A stretch of 36,385 nt of DNA from NCBI GenBank assembly GCA_963205125.1, contig CAUJJO010000260.1, positions 1-36,385 on the forward strand. Reading direction: 5' to 3'. Position numbers and translations under genes: made by a program. The notes under the pieces are model-generated. The model saw only the letters and a list, made by a program, of their open reading frames with translations, did not search any database and had not been told where the DNA came from. The number at the start of each line of letters is the position of its first letter. Position 1 is the stretch's first letter. Shown piece by piece: positions 30,374 through 36,385 of this stretch. This DNA is from Pseudomonadota bacterium (lineage in GTDB: Bacteria > Pseudomonadota > Gammaproteobacteria > Burkholderiales > Burkholderiaceae_C).

Positions 30374-31246
30374 TCAGCGCGCGTCGGGCTTGCGCTTGCT
30401 CAGCTGCACCGGCGCTCGTGGCGCCGCCTTGAAGGCGTGGCCGTAGACGAGCTCGAAGCTCAGGCGCGGGCGCCCGTCCTGCGCGGTCGTGGCCAGCGCC
30501 TGCTGCAGCCGCTCGCGCCAGCGCGGCGTGCGCAGACCCTGATGCCGGCGGGGTGAAAGATTGGCGCCGAGCGCGCGCAGCTCGGCCAGCAGCGCCGGCA
30601 CGTCGGGCCAGGTCAGCGTGAGGATCTCCTGGTCCATCACCGGGTCGGCGAAGCCGGCGAAGACGAGCATGTCGCCCAGGTCGTGCATGTCGACGAAGGC
30701 CTGCATCGGCTCGCCCCAGCGCTCGGCGCGGTAGATCGCGCGCAGTTCGGGCAGCGAACCGGGGCCGAGCGTCGCGAACATCAGAAAGCCGTCGACCGCC
30801 AGCGCCTCATGCCACCGGGCCAGCAGCGGGCGCGGATCGGCAATGGCCTGCAGCAGCATGTTCGACCACACGAGCTGCGCCGCACCGGCCGGCACTTCGC
30901 CCTCCGCGAGCAGCGGCGCGCCGCTCTTGCGCGCCGGCCACGGCCAACGCCGCGGCGCGCGTGCGGCAGGAGCCGCCACCGGCGCGTCGGCGATGCCGAT
31001 CGTGTGCCGTTGCGCCTTCGGGTAGGCGGTCTTCAGCAGCTCCGCGCTGCCGCCCAGCGGCCCGCTCCAGTCGAGCAGCAGATCGGGCTGGCGCCGCACG
31101 AGCGGCAGGCGCTCGGCCATGCGCCGCGCGGCCTCTTCGTGCAGCCACGGCGCGCGCGGCGCGGCGCAGAGACGTGCCGCCGTGCGCGCCAGCGCCGCGC
31201 CGTCGAGTCCGGCGCCTTGCGGATCCTTGCGCGGCTCGGCCAGCAT
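30374..31246 (-). CDS. BioC-like malonyl-ACP O-methyltransferase family protein
   Basis: 290 residues, a SAM-dependent methyltransferase fold. Motif I is unusual (LLLDWSGPLGGSAELL, about 56-71, where D/E-x-G-x-G is expected), while AQLVWSNMLLQAIADPRPLL matches the DLVxSNLxLQW region of BioC proteins, and FLMFATLGPGSLPELR matches its motif after it. BioC methylates malonyl-ACP to start pimelate synthesis for biotin. An insertion (about 90-115) of Ala/Pro/Arg follows motif I. No bio genes are adjacent, so a BioC-like paralogue of other function is possible. The ATG at 31246 has no Shine-Dalgarno and lies 7 bases after a TATACT box. Confidence 0.78.
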   Translation of the reverse strand: MLAEPRKDPQGAGLDGAALARTAARLCAAPRAPWLHEEAARRMAERLPLVRRQPDLLLDWSGPLGGSAELLKTAYPKAQRHTIGIADAPVAAPAARAPRRWPWPARKSGAPLLAEGEVPAGAAQLVWSNMLLQAIADPRPLLARWHEALAVDGFLMFATLGPGSLPELRAIYRAERWGEPMQAFVDMHDLGDMLVFAGFADPVMDQEILTLTWPDVPALLAELRALGANLSPRRHQGLRTPRWRERLQQALATTAQDGRPRLSFELVYGHAFKAAPRAPVQLSKRKPDAR

Positions 31247-31253
31247 GCGGGGC

Positions 31254-31261
31254 AGTATATT
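31254..31261. promoter_or_regulatory. Overlapping divergent -10 boxes for bioC-like and comF genes
   Basis: The plus strand reads TATATT (31256-31261), six bases before the comF ATG; the minus strand reads TATACT (31259-31254), seven bases before the bioC-like ATG. The two genes are only 21 bases apart and neither has a Shine-Dalgarno. Both transcripts would begin at or next to their start codons. Confidence 0.5.
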
Positions 31262-31267
31262 GAGCCG

Positions 31268-32008
31268 ATGCAGGAGGCTGGGCGCTGGGGGTTTGCGGTT
31301 CGATGGCGCGCGCGGCTGCCGGGCGGCTGCGAGGTCTGCGGCACCTGGACGCAGGCCGGCCTGTGCGGCCCCTGCGGCACGCGCTTCGCGCCGCGCGTCG
31401 ATCGCTGCCGCCGCTGCGCGCTGCCCTTGCCCGAGGGCCTGCAGACCTGCACCGAGTGCCTGCAGGAACCGCCCGCGTTCGAGCGCAGCCTGTGCGTGGC
31501 CGACTACGGCTTCCCGTGGCAGCGCCTGATCGCGCGCTTCAAGTACGGCCGGACGCCGGAGCTCGCCGCGCTGCTGGCGACGGCCTTGCTGGCAGCAGCC
31601 GCGCGCGACGACGCACCGCCGCCAGAGGCCTTCGTCGCCCTGCCCCTGTCGCCGCGGCGTCTGGCCGAGCGCGGCTACGACCAGGCCTGGGAACTGGCGC
31701 GCGCGCTTGGGCGCGAGGCCGGGCTGCCGGCGCACGCCCGCGTGCTCGAACGCCGATTCGACGCCCCGGCGCAGGCCCGTTCCTCGCGCGCGCAGCGCAT
31801 GCGCAACCTGCAGGGCGCGTTCGCGGTGGCGGCAGGCGAGCGGCTGCGCGTCGAGGGCCGGCACCTGGCCCTCGTCGACGACGTCATGACCACCGGCGCC
31901 AGCGCGCGCGAGGCCGCGCGCGTGCTGCGCGAGGCGGGCGCTGCGCGCGTCGACCTGTGGATCGTCGCGCGCACGCCGGCCCCGGCGGCCCCGGCCGCAC
32001 CCGCGTAG
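31268..32008 (+). CDS. comF: ComF-family phosphoribosyltransferase-like protein
   Basis: 246 residues. The N-terminal half is a double zinc-ribbon with four CxxC pairs: C21/C24, C33/C36, C47/C50 and C61/C64. The C-terminal half is a type I phosphoribosyltransferase-like domain with LALVDDVMTTGAS (about 200-212). Before it comes PLSPRRLAERGYDQAWELA, which is typical of ComF/GntX. ComF is required for uptake or processing of single-stranded DNA in transformation, whereas E. coli GntX aids DNA use as nutrient. The stop codon TAG forms part of the AGGAG ribosome binding site of trmL. Confidence 0.93.
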   Translation: MQEAGRWGFAVRWRARLPGGCEVCGTWTQAGLCGPCGTRFAPRVDRCRRCALPLPEGLQTCTECLQEPPAFERSLCVADYGFPWQRLIARFKYGRTPELAALLATALLAAAARDDAPPPEAFVALPLSPRRLAERGYDQAWELARALGREAGLPAHARVLERRFDAPAQARSSRAQRMRNLQGAFAVAAGERLRVEGRHLALVDDVMTTGASAREAARVLREAGAARVDLWIVARTPAPAAPAAPA

Positions 32009-32016
32009 GAGCCGCC

Positions 32017-32487
32017 TTGTTCCGCATCGTGCTCGTGCAGCCGGAGATCCCGCCCAACACCGGCAACGTGATCCGCCTGGCCGCCAACACCGGCTGCGCG
32101 CTGCACCTCATCGAGCCGCTGGGCTTTGCGATGGAGGACCGGCTGCTGCGGCGTGCCGGGCTGGACTACCACGAGTACGCGCCGCTGCGCCGTCACGCGA
32201 GCTGGGCGCAATGGCTGGCCGAGGCCGCGCCCGACCCGGCGCGCTGCTTCGCCTTCACGACGCAGGGCGCACGCGCGCACCACGAGATCCGCTGGCAGCG
32301 CGGTGACTGGCTGATCTTCGGCAGCGAGAGCGCCGGGCTGCCGGCTGCGCTGCGCGAGACCTTTGCCGCCGGGCAACGCGTGCGCCTGCCGATGCGCCCG
32401 CAGCAGCGCAGCCTCAACCTGAGCAACGCGGTGGCGGTGGCGGTGTTCGAGGCCTGGCGCCAGAACGGCTTCGAAGGCGCGGCGTGA
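32017..32487 (+). CDS. trmL: tRNA (cytidine/uridine-34 2'-O)-methyltransferase TrmL
   Basis: 156 residues of the SPOUT methyltransferase family. The knot motifs are visible: VLVQPEIPPNTGNVIRLAAN (5-24), LIFGSESAGLP (about 107-117) and RLPMRPQQRSLNLSNAVAVA. TrmL methylates the ribose of the wobble base in tRNA-Leu. The start is TTG at 32017, chosen because AGGAG lies five bases upstream and the family begins with a residue-FRIVL pattern. It follows comF by eight bases, probably in one operon, and converges on gpsA with a six-base gap. Confidence 0.94.
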   Translation: MFRIVLVQPEIPPNTGNVIRLAANTGCALHLIEPLGFAMEDRLLRRAGLDYHEYAPLRRHASWAQWLAEAAPDPARCFAFTTQGARAHHEIRWQRGDWLIFGSESAGLPAALRETFAAGQRVRLPMRPQQRSLNLSNAVAVAVFEAWRQNGFEGAA

Positions 32488-32493
32488 GGCCTC

Positions 32494-33495
32494 TCAGCCT
32501 TCGGCGCGGCTCTGGCGCGCCATCAGCAGCGCCATCGCCGCGCGCGGCTGCAGGCGGCCTTCGAGCACGGCGACGACGGCCTGCGTGATCGGCATCTCGA
32601 CGCCCAGGCGCTTTGCACGCTCGACCGCGGTGCGCGCGGTGTAGGCGCCCTCGGCGACATGCCCGAGCCGCGCCAGCGCCTCGGGCAAGGCCAGGCCTTG
32701 CGCCAGCAGCAGGCCGAGCTTGCGGTTGCGCGAGAGGTCGCCGGTGGCGGTGAGCACGAGGTCGCCCAGGCCCGAGAGCCCCATGAAGGTTTCGGCGCGT
32801 GCACCCAGCGCCACGCCCAGGCGCGTCATCTCGGCCAGGCCGCGCGTGATCAGCGCGGCGCGCGCGTTCAGCCCCGGCGCTCCGGGCTCGCCCGCCGCGG
32901 CCAGGCCGTCGAGCATGCCGGTGGCGATCGCCAGCACGTTCTTCAGCGCACCGCCGACCTCGACGCCGACGACGTCGCTCGAGGTGTAGACGCGCAGCGC
33001 CTCGCCGTGCGCCGCCCGGGCGGCGGTCTCGGCAAGCGCGGCACTTGCGCTTGCCGCCACCAGCGCGGTGGGCTGCGCGCGCGCGACTTCGAGCGCGAAG
33101 CTCGGGCCCGAGAGCACGCCGCCGGGGATATCGGGCCGCAGGTTGCGCGCGATCTCGTGCCCGAGCAGGCCGCTGCCGGCCTCGAAACCCTTGCACAGCC
33201 ACAGCGCCGGCTGCTGCGCAGGCAGCGCCTGCAGCAGGCCGCGCAGGCCCGCCATCGGCGGCGCCAGCAGCAGCAGGCCGCCTTCGGCGTGGGCGCAGGC
33301 CGCGGCGAAATCGGCCTCGATGCGCAAGGCCTGCGGCAGCTCGACTTCGGGCAGGTAGCGCGCGTTGCGCCGCTGCTGCGCCATCGCCTCCGCCTGCGTG
33401 GCGTCGCGCGCCCACAGCACGGTGTCGTGCCGGGTGGCGAGTGCGGCCGCCATCGCCGTGCCCCAGGCGCCGGCACCGAGGACCGCGATCTTCAC
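32494..33495 (-). CDS. gpsA: NAD(P)H-dependent glycerol-3-phosphate dehydrogenase
   Basis: 333 residues. The nucleotide-binding loop is [17 protein letters not shown] (3-19), and substrate-side motifs are [26 protein letters not shown] with its catalytic lysine, and [20 protein letters not shown]. GpsA makes sn-glycerol-3-phosphate for phospholipid synthesis. The start is GTG at 33495. It is the last gene of the run rhodanese-grxC-secB-gpsA on the minus strand, a widely conserved proteobacterial order, and lies 58 bases after secB. Confidence 0.97.
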   Translation of the reverse strand: MKIAVLGAGAWGTAMAAALATRHDTVLWARDATQAEAMAQQRRNARYLPEVELPQALRIEADFAAACAHAEGGLLLLAPPMAGLRGLLQALPAQQPALWLCKGFEAGSGLLGHEIARNLRPDIPGGVLSGPSFALEVARAQPTALVAASASAALAETAARAAHGEALRVYTSSDVVGVEVGGALKNVLAIATGMLDGLAAAGEPGAPGLNARAALITRGLAEMTRLGVALGARAETFMGLSGLGDLVLTATGDLSRNRKLGLLLAQGLALPEALARLGHVAEGAYTARTAVERAKRLGVEMPITQAVVAVLEGRLQPRAAMALLMARQSRAEG

Positions 33496-33553
33496 GTCGT
33501 GCGCCGCCGGGTTGGACGCGCCGCGCTGCGCCTCGGGCTCCAGGCCTCGGGCC

Positions 33554-34033
33554 TCAGTTCAGGCCGGTGATGATGCGCGAGCCGTTGCCCTGTTGCGCCT
33601 GTTGCGCCGCCTGCTCCTGCTGGGCCTGGAACATCGCCTGGAAGTTGACCTCGTTGAGCAGGATCGGCGGGAAGCCCGCGCGCGTGCAGACGTCCGAGAC
33701 GATGGCGCGCAGATAGGGGTAGATCATCTGCGGGCAGACGATGCCCACGATGCTCTGCACCTGGTCCTCGGGCAGGTTGCGGATCTCGAAGATCCCGGCC
33801 TGCTTGGCCTCGACGAGGAAGAGCGTCTTCTCGCCGACCTTGGTCGTCACGGTGGCGGTGACGGTGACCTCGAAGACGCCGTCGGCGATCTGCCCGGCGC
33901 CGACGGCGAGCTGGATGTCGACCTGCGGCTGCTGCTGCTCGAGCAGGATCTGCGGCGAATTGGGCTGCTCCAGCGACAAGTCCTTCAGGTACATGCGCTG
34001 GATGTTGAACACGGGGTTCGCGTCGTCGGCCAT
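33554..34033 (-). CDS. secB: Protein-export chaperone SecB
   Basis: 159 residues. [20 protein letters not shown] (9-28) matches the conserved N-terminal strand. [20 protein letters not shown] and [10 protein letters not shown] follow, then [20 protein letters not shown] and [12 protein letters not shown]. SecB tetramers hold preproteins unfolded and hand them to SecA. A Gln/Ala-rich C-terminal tail (about 130-150) is longer than in E. coli. No clear Shine-Dalgarno precedes the ATG at 34033. It lies 64 bases after grxC. Confidence 0.97.
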   Translation of the reverse strand: MADDANPVFNIQRMYLKDLSLEQPNSPQILLEQQQPQVDIQLAVGAGQIADGVFEVTVTATVTTKVGEKTLFLVEAKQAGIFEIRNLPEDQVQSIVGIVCPQMIYPYLRAIVSDVCTRAGFPPILLNEVNFQAMFQAQQEQAAQQAQQGNGSRIITGLN

Positions 34034-34097
34034 CGTGGATCTTTCGAGAGGAAGAAGCTCGCCGCAAGAGCGGAGGAGGCGGCGGGCAAACGGGCGA

Positions 34098-34361
34098 TTA
34101 TGAGGCCGCACCCAGCAGCGGCAGCAGGCCGCCGGCACGGTCGAGCGCGATCAGGTCGTCGCACCCCCCGACATGGGTGTCGCCGATGAAGATCTGCGGC
34201 ACCGTGCGGCGACCGGTGAGCTGGATCATGTGGTCGCGCTGTGCTGCGTCGAGGTCGATGCGGATCTCCTCGATCTGCGCGACGCCGCGCTGGCGCAGCA
34301 GCGCCTTGGCGCGCTGGCAGTAGGGACAGACCTCGGTCGTGTACATGCGGACGGCGTTCAT
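34098..34361 (-). CDS. grxC: Glutaredoxin 3
   Basis: 87 residues, the size of GrxC. The redox site is CPYC (12-15) in [16 protein letters not shown]. The glutathione-binding TVP cis-proline is in [20 protein letters not shown] (52-71). It reduces disulfides and deglutathionylates proteins in the cytoplasm. AGGAG lies about 8 bases before the ATG. It lies 112 bases after the rhodanese gene and 64 before secB. Confidence 0.97.
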   Translation of the reverse strand: MNAVRMYTTEVCPYCQRAKALLRQRGVAQIEEIRIDLDAAQRDHMIQLTGRRTVPQIFIGDTHVGGCDDLIALDRAGGLLPLLGAAS

Positions 34362-34473
34362 GCCGGACTCCTCGAAACGCGGGATGGCGCGCATTCTCGC
34401 GGCGCGGACAAGTCCTTGCCGGCGCCCGGGCAGGCGCAGGCCTGGGCGCCCACCGCAGCCGCGGCAACGGCAC

Positions 34474-34890
34474 TCAGCCGCTGCGCGCGGACTTTTCGAT
34501 CGGCAGGTTGGCCTCGCGCCAGGCGCCGTTGCCGCCGGCCACCGCCACCGCGCGTTCGTGGCCGGCCCGGCGCAGCATCGCCGCGGCGCGACCGGCGCGC
34601 ACACCCGAGGCGCACAGCACGATCACCGGCAGCGCCTTGTTGCCTGGCAGCTCCTTGGCGCCGGCCAGCGCCGACATCGGCACGTTGCGCGCCCCGGCGG
34701 CGTGGCCGCTGGCGTACTCGGCGGGCTCGCAGACGTCGATCAGCACGCCCTTCTCGCGGTTGATGAGCTGCACCGCCTCGGCCGGCGTGACGCGCGCGAC
34801 CCCGCTCTTGCCGAGCGCAGGCCAGGCCAGCATGCCGCCGGAAACGAGCGCAAGCAGGATCAGGGGCCAGTTCTCGAGGATGAAGCTCAC
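34474..34890 (-). CDS. Membrane-anchored rhodanese-like sulfurtransferase
   Basis: 138 residues from a GTG at 34890. An N-terminal transmembrane helix (about 5-24: LENWPLILLALVSGGMLAW) precedes a single rhodanese domain with GVLIDVCEPAEYASGHAAGA and the active-site cysteine C93 in VLCASGVRAG. This corresponds to the YibN-type protein normally found upstream of grxC-secB. It probably handles sulfane sulfur at the membrane. The GTG is preferred because the family starts at FILENW; a TTG ten codons upstream (34920) is an alternative. A perfect TATAAT on the minus strand lies 42 bases upstream. Confidence 0.9.
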   Translation of the reverse strand: MSFILENWPLILLALVSGGMLAWPALGKSGVARVTPAEAVQLINREKGVLIDVCEPAEYASGHAAGARNVPMSALAGAKELPGNKALPVIVLCASGVRAGRAAAMLRRAGHERAVAVAGGNGAWREANLPIEKSARSG

Positions 34891-34931
34891 GGTGCGAACG
34901 GGCGCGCGGCCCAGGGGCAAGAGGACCGCGA

Positions 34932-34941
34932 ATTATAGAAT
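34932..34941. promoter_or_regulatory. Overlapping divergent -10 boxes for rhodanese and gpmA genes
   Basis: The minus strand reads TATAAT (34937-34932), a perfect -10 for the rhodanese-grxC-secB-gpsA run. The plus strand reads TAGAAT (34936-34941), a -10 for gpmA, giving it a leader of about 24 bases. No convincing -35 was found on either side. Confidence 0.55.
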
Positions 34942-34952
34942 TGCCGCAATTC
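34938..34952. promoter_or_regulatory. 15-bp perfect palindrome at the gpmA start site, candidate operator
   Basis: GAATTGC-C-GCAATTC, 7-1-7, overlaps the gpmA -10 and covers its expected transcription start at about 34948. It also lies in the upstream spacer of the divergent rhodanese promoter, so a bound protein could affect both. Confidence 0.45.
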
Positions 34953-34971
34953 CTGCCCAGCGCCACGCCCC

Positions 34972-35718
34972 ATGCCCAAGCTCGTCCTGATCCGCCACGG
35001 TGAATCGACCTGGAACCTGGAGAACCGCTTCACCGGCTGGACCGACGTGCCGCTGACCGAGACCGGCGTGCAGCAGGCGCGCGAGGCCGGCCGGCTGCTG
35101 GCGGCCCAGGGCTGGGCATTCGACGTCGCCTACACCTCGGTGCTCAAGCGCGCGATCTGGACGCTGTGGCACAGCCTGGACGCGATGGAGCGCACCTGGC
35201 TGCCGATCGTCAACGACTGGCGTCTCAACGAGCGCCACTACGGCGCGCTGCAGGGCCTGAACAAGGCCGAGACCGCGCGCCAGTACGGCGACGAGCAGGT
35301 GCTCGTCTGGCGCCGCAGCTACGACACGCCGCCACCCGCGCTGCAGGCCGGCGACCCGCGCAGCGAGCACGGCGACCCACGCTATGCAGGCCTTTCGCGC
35401 GAGCAGGTTCCGCTCACCGAGTGCCTGAAGGACACCGTCGCACGCGTGCTGCCCTGCTGGCACGAGCGCCTGGCCCCGGCGCTGCGCAGCGGCCAGCGCG
35501 TGCTGCTGGTGGCGCACGGCAACAGCATCCGCGCGCTCGTCAAGTACCTCGACGGCATCGGCGACGCCGAGATCGTCGGCCTCAACATCCCCAACGGCAT
35601 CCCGCTGGTCTACGAACTCGACGACGACTTGAAGCCGCTGCGCCACTACTACCTCGGCGACGCCGAGGCCGCAGCCCGGGCCGCCGCGGCGGTGGCCGGT
35701 CAGGGCAAGGGCGGCTGA
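34972..35718 (+). CDS. gpmA: 2,3-bisphosphoglycerate-dependent phosphoglycerate mutase
   Basis: 248 residues. The phosphohistidine motif is [10 protein letters not shown] (6-15, H9), followed by [28 protein letters not shown] holds the catalytic glutamate, and [16 protein letters not shown] holds the second histidine. It interconverts 3- and 2-phosphoglycerate in glycolysis and gluconeogenesis, with 2,3-bisphosphoglycerate as primer. The C-terminal tail after YYLGD is Ala/Gly-rich. The ATG at 34972 gives the canonical start although no strong Shine-Dalgarno is seen. It is divergent from the rhodanese gene. Confidence 0.97.
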   Translation: MPKLVLIRHGESTWNLENRFTGWTDVPLTETGVQQAREAGRLLAAQGWAFDVAYTSVLKRAIWTLWHSLDAMERTWLPIVNDWRLNERHYGALQGLNKAETARQYGDEQVLVWRRSYDTPPPALQAGDPRSEHGDPRYAGLSREQVPLTECLKDTVARVLPCWHERLAPALRSGQRVLLVAHGNSIRALVKYLDGIGDAEIVGLNIPNGIPLVYELDDDLKPLRHYYLGDAEAAARAAAAVAGQGKGG

Positions 35719-35817
35719 GGCAGGGGCTGGCCGCGGTCGTCCACATCGATGCATCGGTCTACCCACTCGATCCCGCCGGTCACCGTCTGCGGCGACTGAT
35801 CATCGGCGAGCCCGCGA

Positions 35818-36363
35818 TTGCAGCCTGTCCTTCACTCCCGCCGTCTGATCCTGCGGCTTTTCTGGGCAGCTGATGCTCCGGAAGTGCAAAGCTTGGCCAG
35901 CGACCCGCGAATCGCGGCGACCACCACCACGATTCCGCACCCTTACCCGGATGGCGCCGCCGAGCAGTGGATCGCCGGCCACGCGGCAGCGTTCAAGGCA
36001 CGGCAGGGAGCGACGTTCGCCGTGACCGTCCGCGGAGACAATGCGCTCGTCGGCGCCGTGAGCCTCTTGGACGTGTCCGATCCAGACACGCGCGCCGAAC
36101 TGGGTTACCGGATCGGCGTCCCGTTCTGGGGCCAGGGAATCTGCACGGAGGCAGTGGTCCGCGTCATGGAGTTCGCCGGCGAAAGCTGGGGCTTGACCCG
36201 AATCGTTGCGCGCTGCATGGCTCGCAACCCGGCATCCGCACGCGTGATGGAGAAGGCCGGCCTACTGCGCGAGGGGCATCTTCAAGCGCACATCCGCAAA
36301 AACGGCCGCTACGAGGACGTGCTCCTGTACGGCCTATCCCATGCCTCCCGCCGGGAGGGCTGA
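35818..36363 (+). CDS. GNAT-family N-acetyltransferase (RimJ/RimL-like)
   Basis: 181 residues. The fold is typical: LHSRRLILRLFWAADAPEVQ at the N-terminus, TIPHPYPDGAAEQWI, then LGYRIGVPFWGQGICTEAVV with the acetyl-CoA loop (pattern Q/R-x-x-G), then ARNPASARVMEKAGLLREGH near the end. Such proteins acetylate protein N-termini, antibiotics or small amines; the substrate is unknown. The start is uncertain: TTG at 35818 is the only codon close to the family N-terminus and has no good ribosome binding site. The 99 bases between gpmA and this gene hold a 10-bp CGATGCATCG palindrome and nothing else I recognise. Confidence 0.85.
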   Translation: MQPVLHSRRLILRLFWAADAPEVQSLASDPRIAATTTTIPHPYPDGAAEQWIAGHAAAFKARQGATFAVTVRGDNALVGAVSLLDVSDPDTRAELGYRIGVPFWGQGICTEAVVRVMEFAGESWGLTRIVARCMARNPASARVMEKAGLLREGHLQAHIRKNGRYEDVLLYGLSHASRREG

Positions 36364-36385
36364 CACCGATTCGCCTTCGTTCATC

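Noticed and set aside
32004..32016. CGTAGGAGCCGCC resembling the REP core
   Set aside because: It lacks the internal hairpin and inverted partner; it is explained by the comF stop codon and the trmL ribosome binding site. A similar TAGGAGCC inside sco (about 21647) is coding.
36344..36358. CCTCCC-GCC-GGGAGG hairpin as terminator of the acetyltransferase gene
   Set aside because: It lies within the last codons of the gene and has no T-run; it may be a coincidence of GC-rich coding sequence.

Overview
The window is about 70% GC and reads as a chromosomal segment of a betaproteobacterium of the order Burkholderiales, probably from the Rubrivivax/Leptothrix/Ideonella side. The main evidence is the cytochrome aa3 oxidase operon. 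Its subunit II carries a fused C-terminal cytochrome c domain, and it contains the small lineage-typical proteins: a 39-residue assembly peptide, a DUF2970 protein and a DUF2909 twin-membrane protein. The neighbouring genes (DUF3108, ubiH-dsbC, gpsA-secB-grxC-rhodanese-gpmA) fit the same order. No rRNA, tRNA, CRISPR array, prophage or insertion sequence was seen. The species call is inference.

Layout. (1) 1-10029, minus strand: a surface-glycan cluster transcribed from 10029 leftwards. It starts with three enzymes of UDP-2,3-diacetamido-glucuronate synthesis (WbpB-, WbpD- and WbpE-like), then a Wzx-like membrane protein, two GT4 glycosyltransferases interleaved with two SAM methyltransferases, and a second DegT-family aminotransferase. 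A phd-vapC toxin-antitoxin pair sits inside the cluster just before the last aminotransferase, which begins with a C9 tract. A Uma2-family gene runs off the left edge. (2) 10117-21433: mostly housekeeping genes: lysS, an enoyl-CoA hydratase, a DUF3108 protein, dsbC, ubiH, a MOSC protein, a 96-residue orphan, ychF, hicA-hicB, a tartrate dehydrogenase-type gene and rpoH. A perfect CIRCE operator lies at the rpoH promoter, and a REP-like inverted pair follows lysS. (3) 21541-30183, minus strand: the cytochrome c oxidase structural and assembly block DUF2244-ctaC-ctaD-small peptide-ctaG-DUF2970-ctaE-surf1-SCO-like-ctaB-sco, with the DUF2909 gene on the opposite strand. (4) 30374-36363: bioC-like/comF divergent pair, trmL, the minus-strand run rhodanese-grxC-secB-gpsA, gpmA divergent from it, and a GNAT acetyltransferase.

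How the parts work together. The glycan genes are densely overlapped (ATGA, GTGA and TGATG junctions), so they probably act as one translationally coupled operon making and exporting a methylated glycan with a diamino-uronic acid. The oxidase block contains the catalytic subunits together with heme (ctaB, surf1) and copper (ctaG, sco, perhaps the SCO-like protein) insertion factors.

Regulatory signals: a CIRCE at rpoH; palindromes at the DUF2244/cox and gpmA/rhodanese promoters; a 14-base promoter-region motif identical upstream of the MOSC gene and ychF; and several genes whose start codon lies 6-7 bases after a -10-like hexamer with no Shine-Dalgarno, suggesting leaderless messages. The clearest such case is the 21-bp bioC-like/comF spacer, where two -10 boxes on opposite strands overlap.

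No gap between genes exceeds 300 bases. The longest are 11647-11840 (REP pair and tandem repeat), 17235-17431 (divergent promoters) and 30184-30373 (palindromic promoter and GGGGCCAC repeat).
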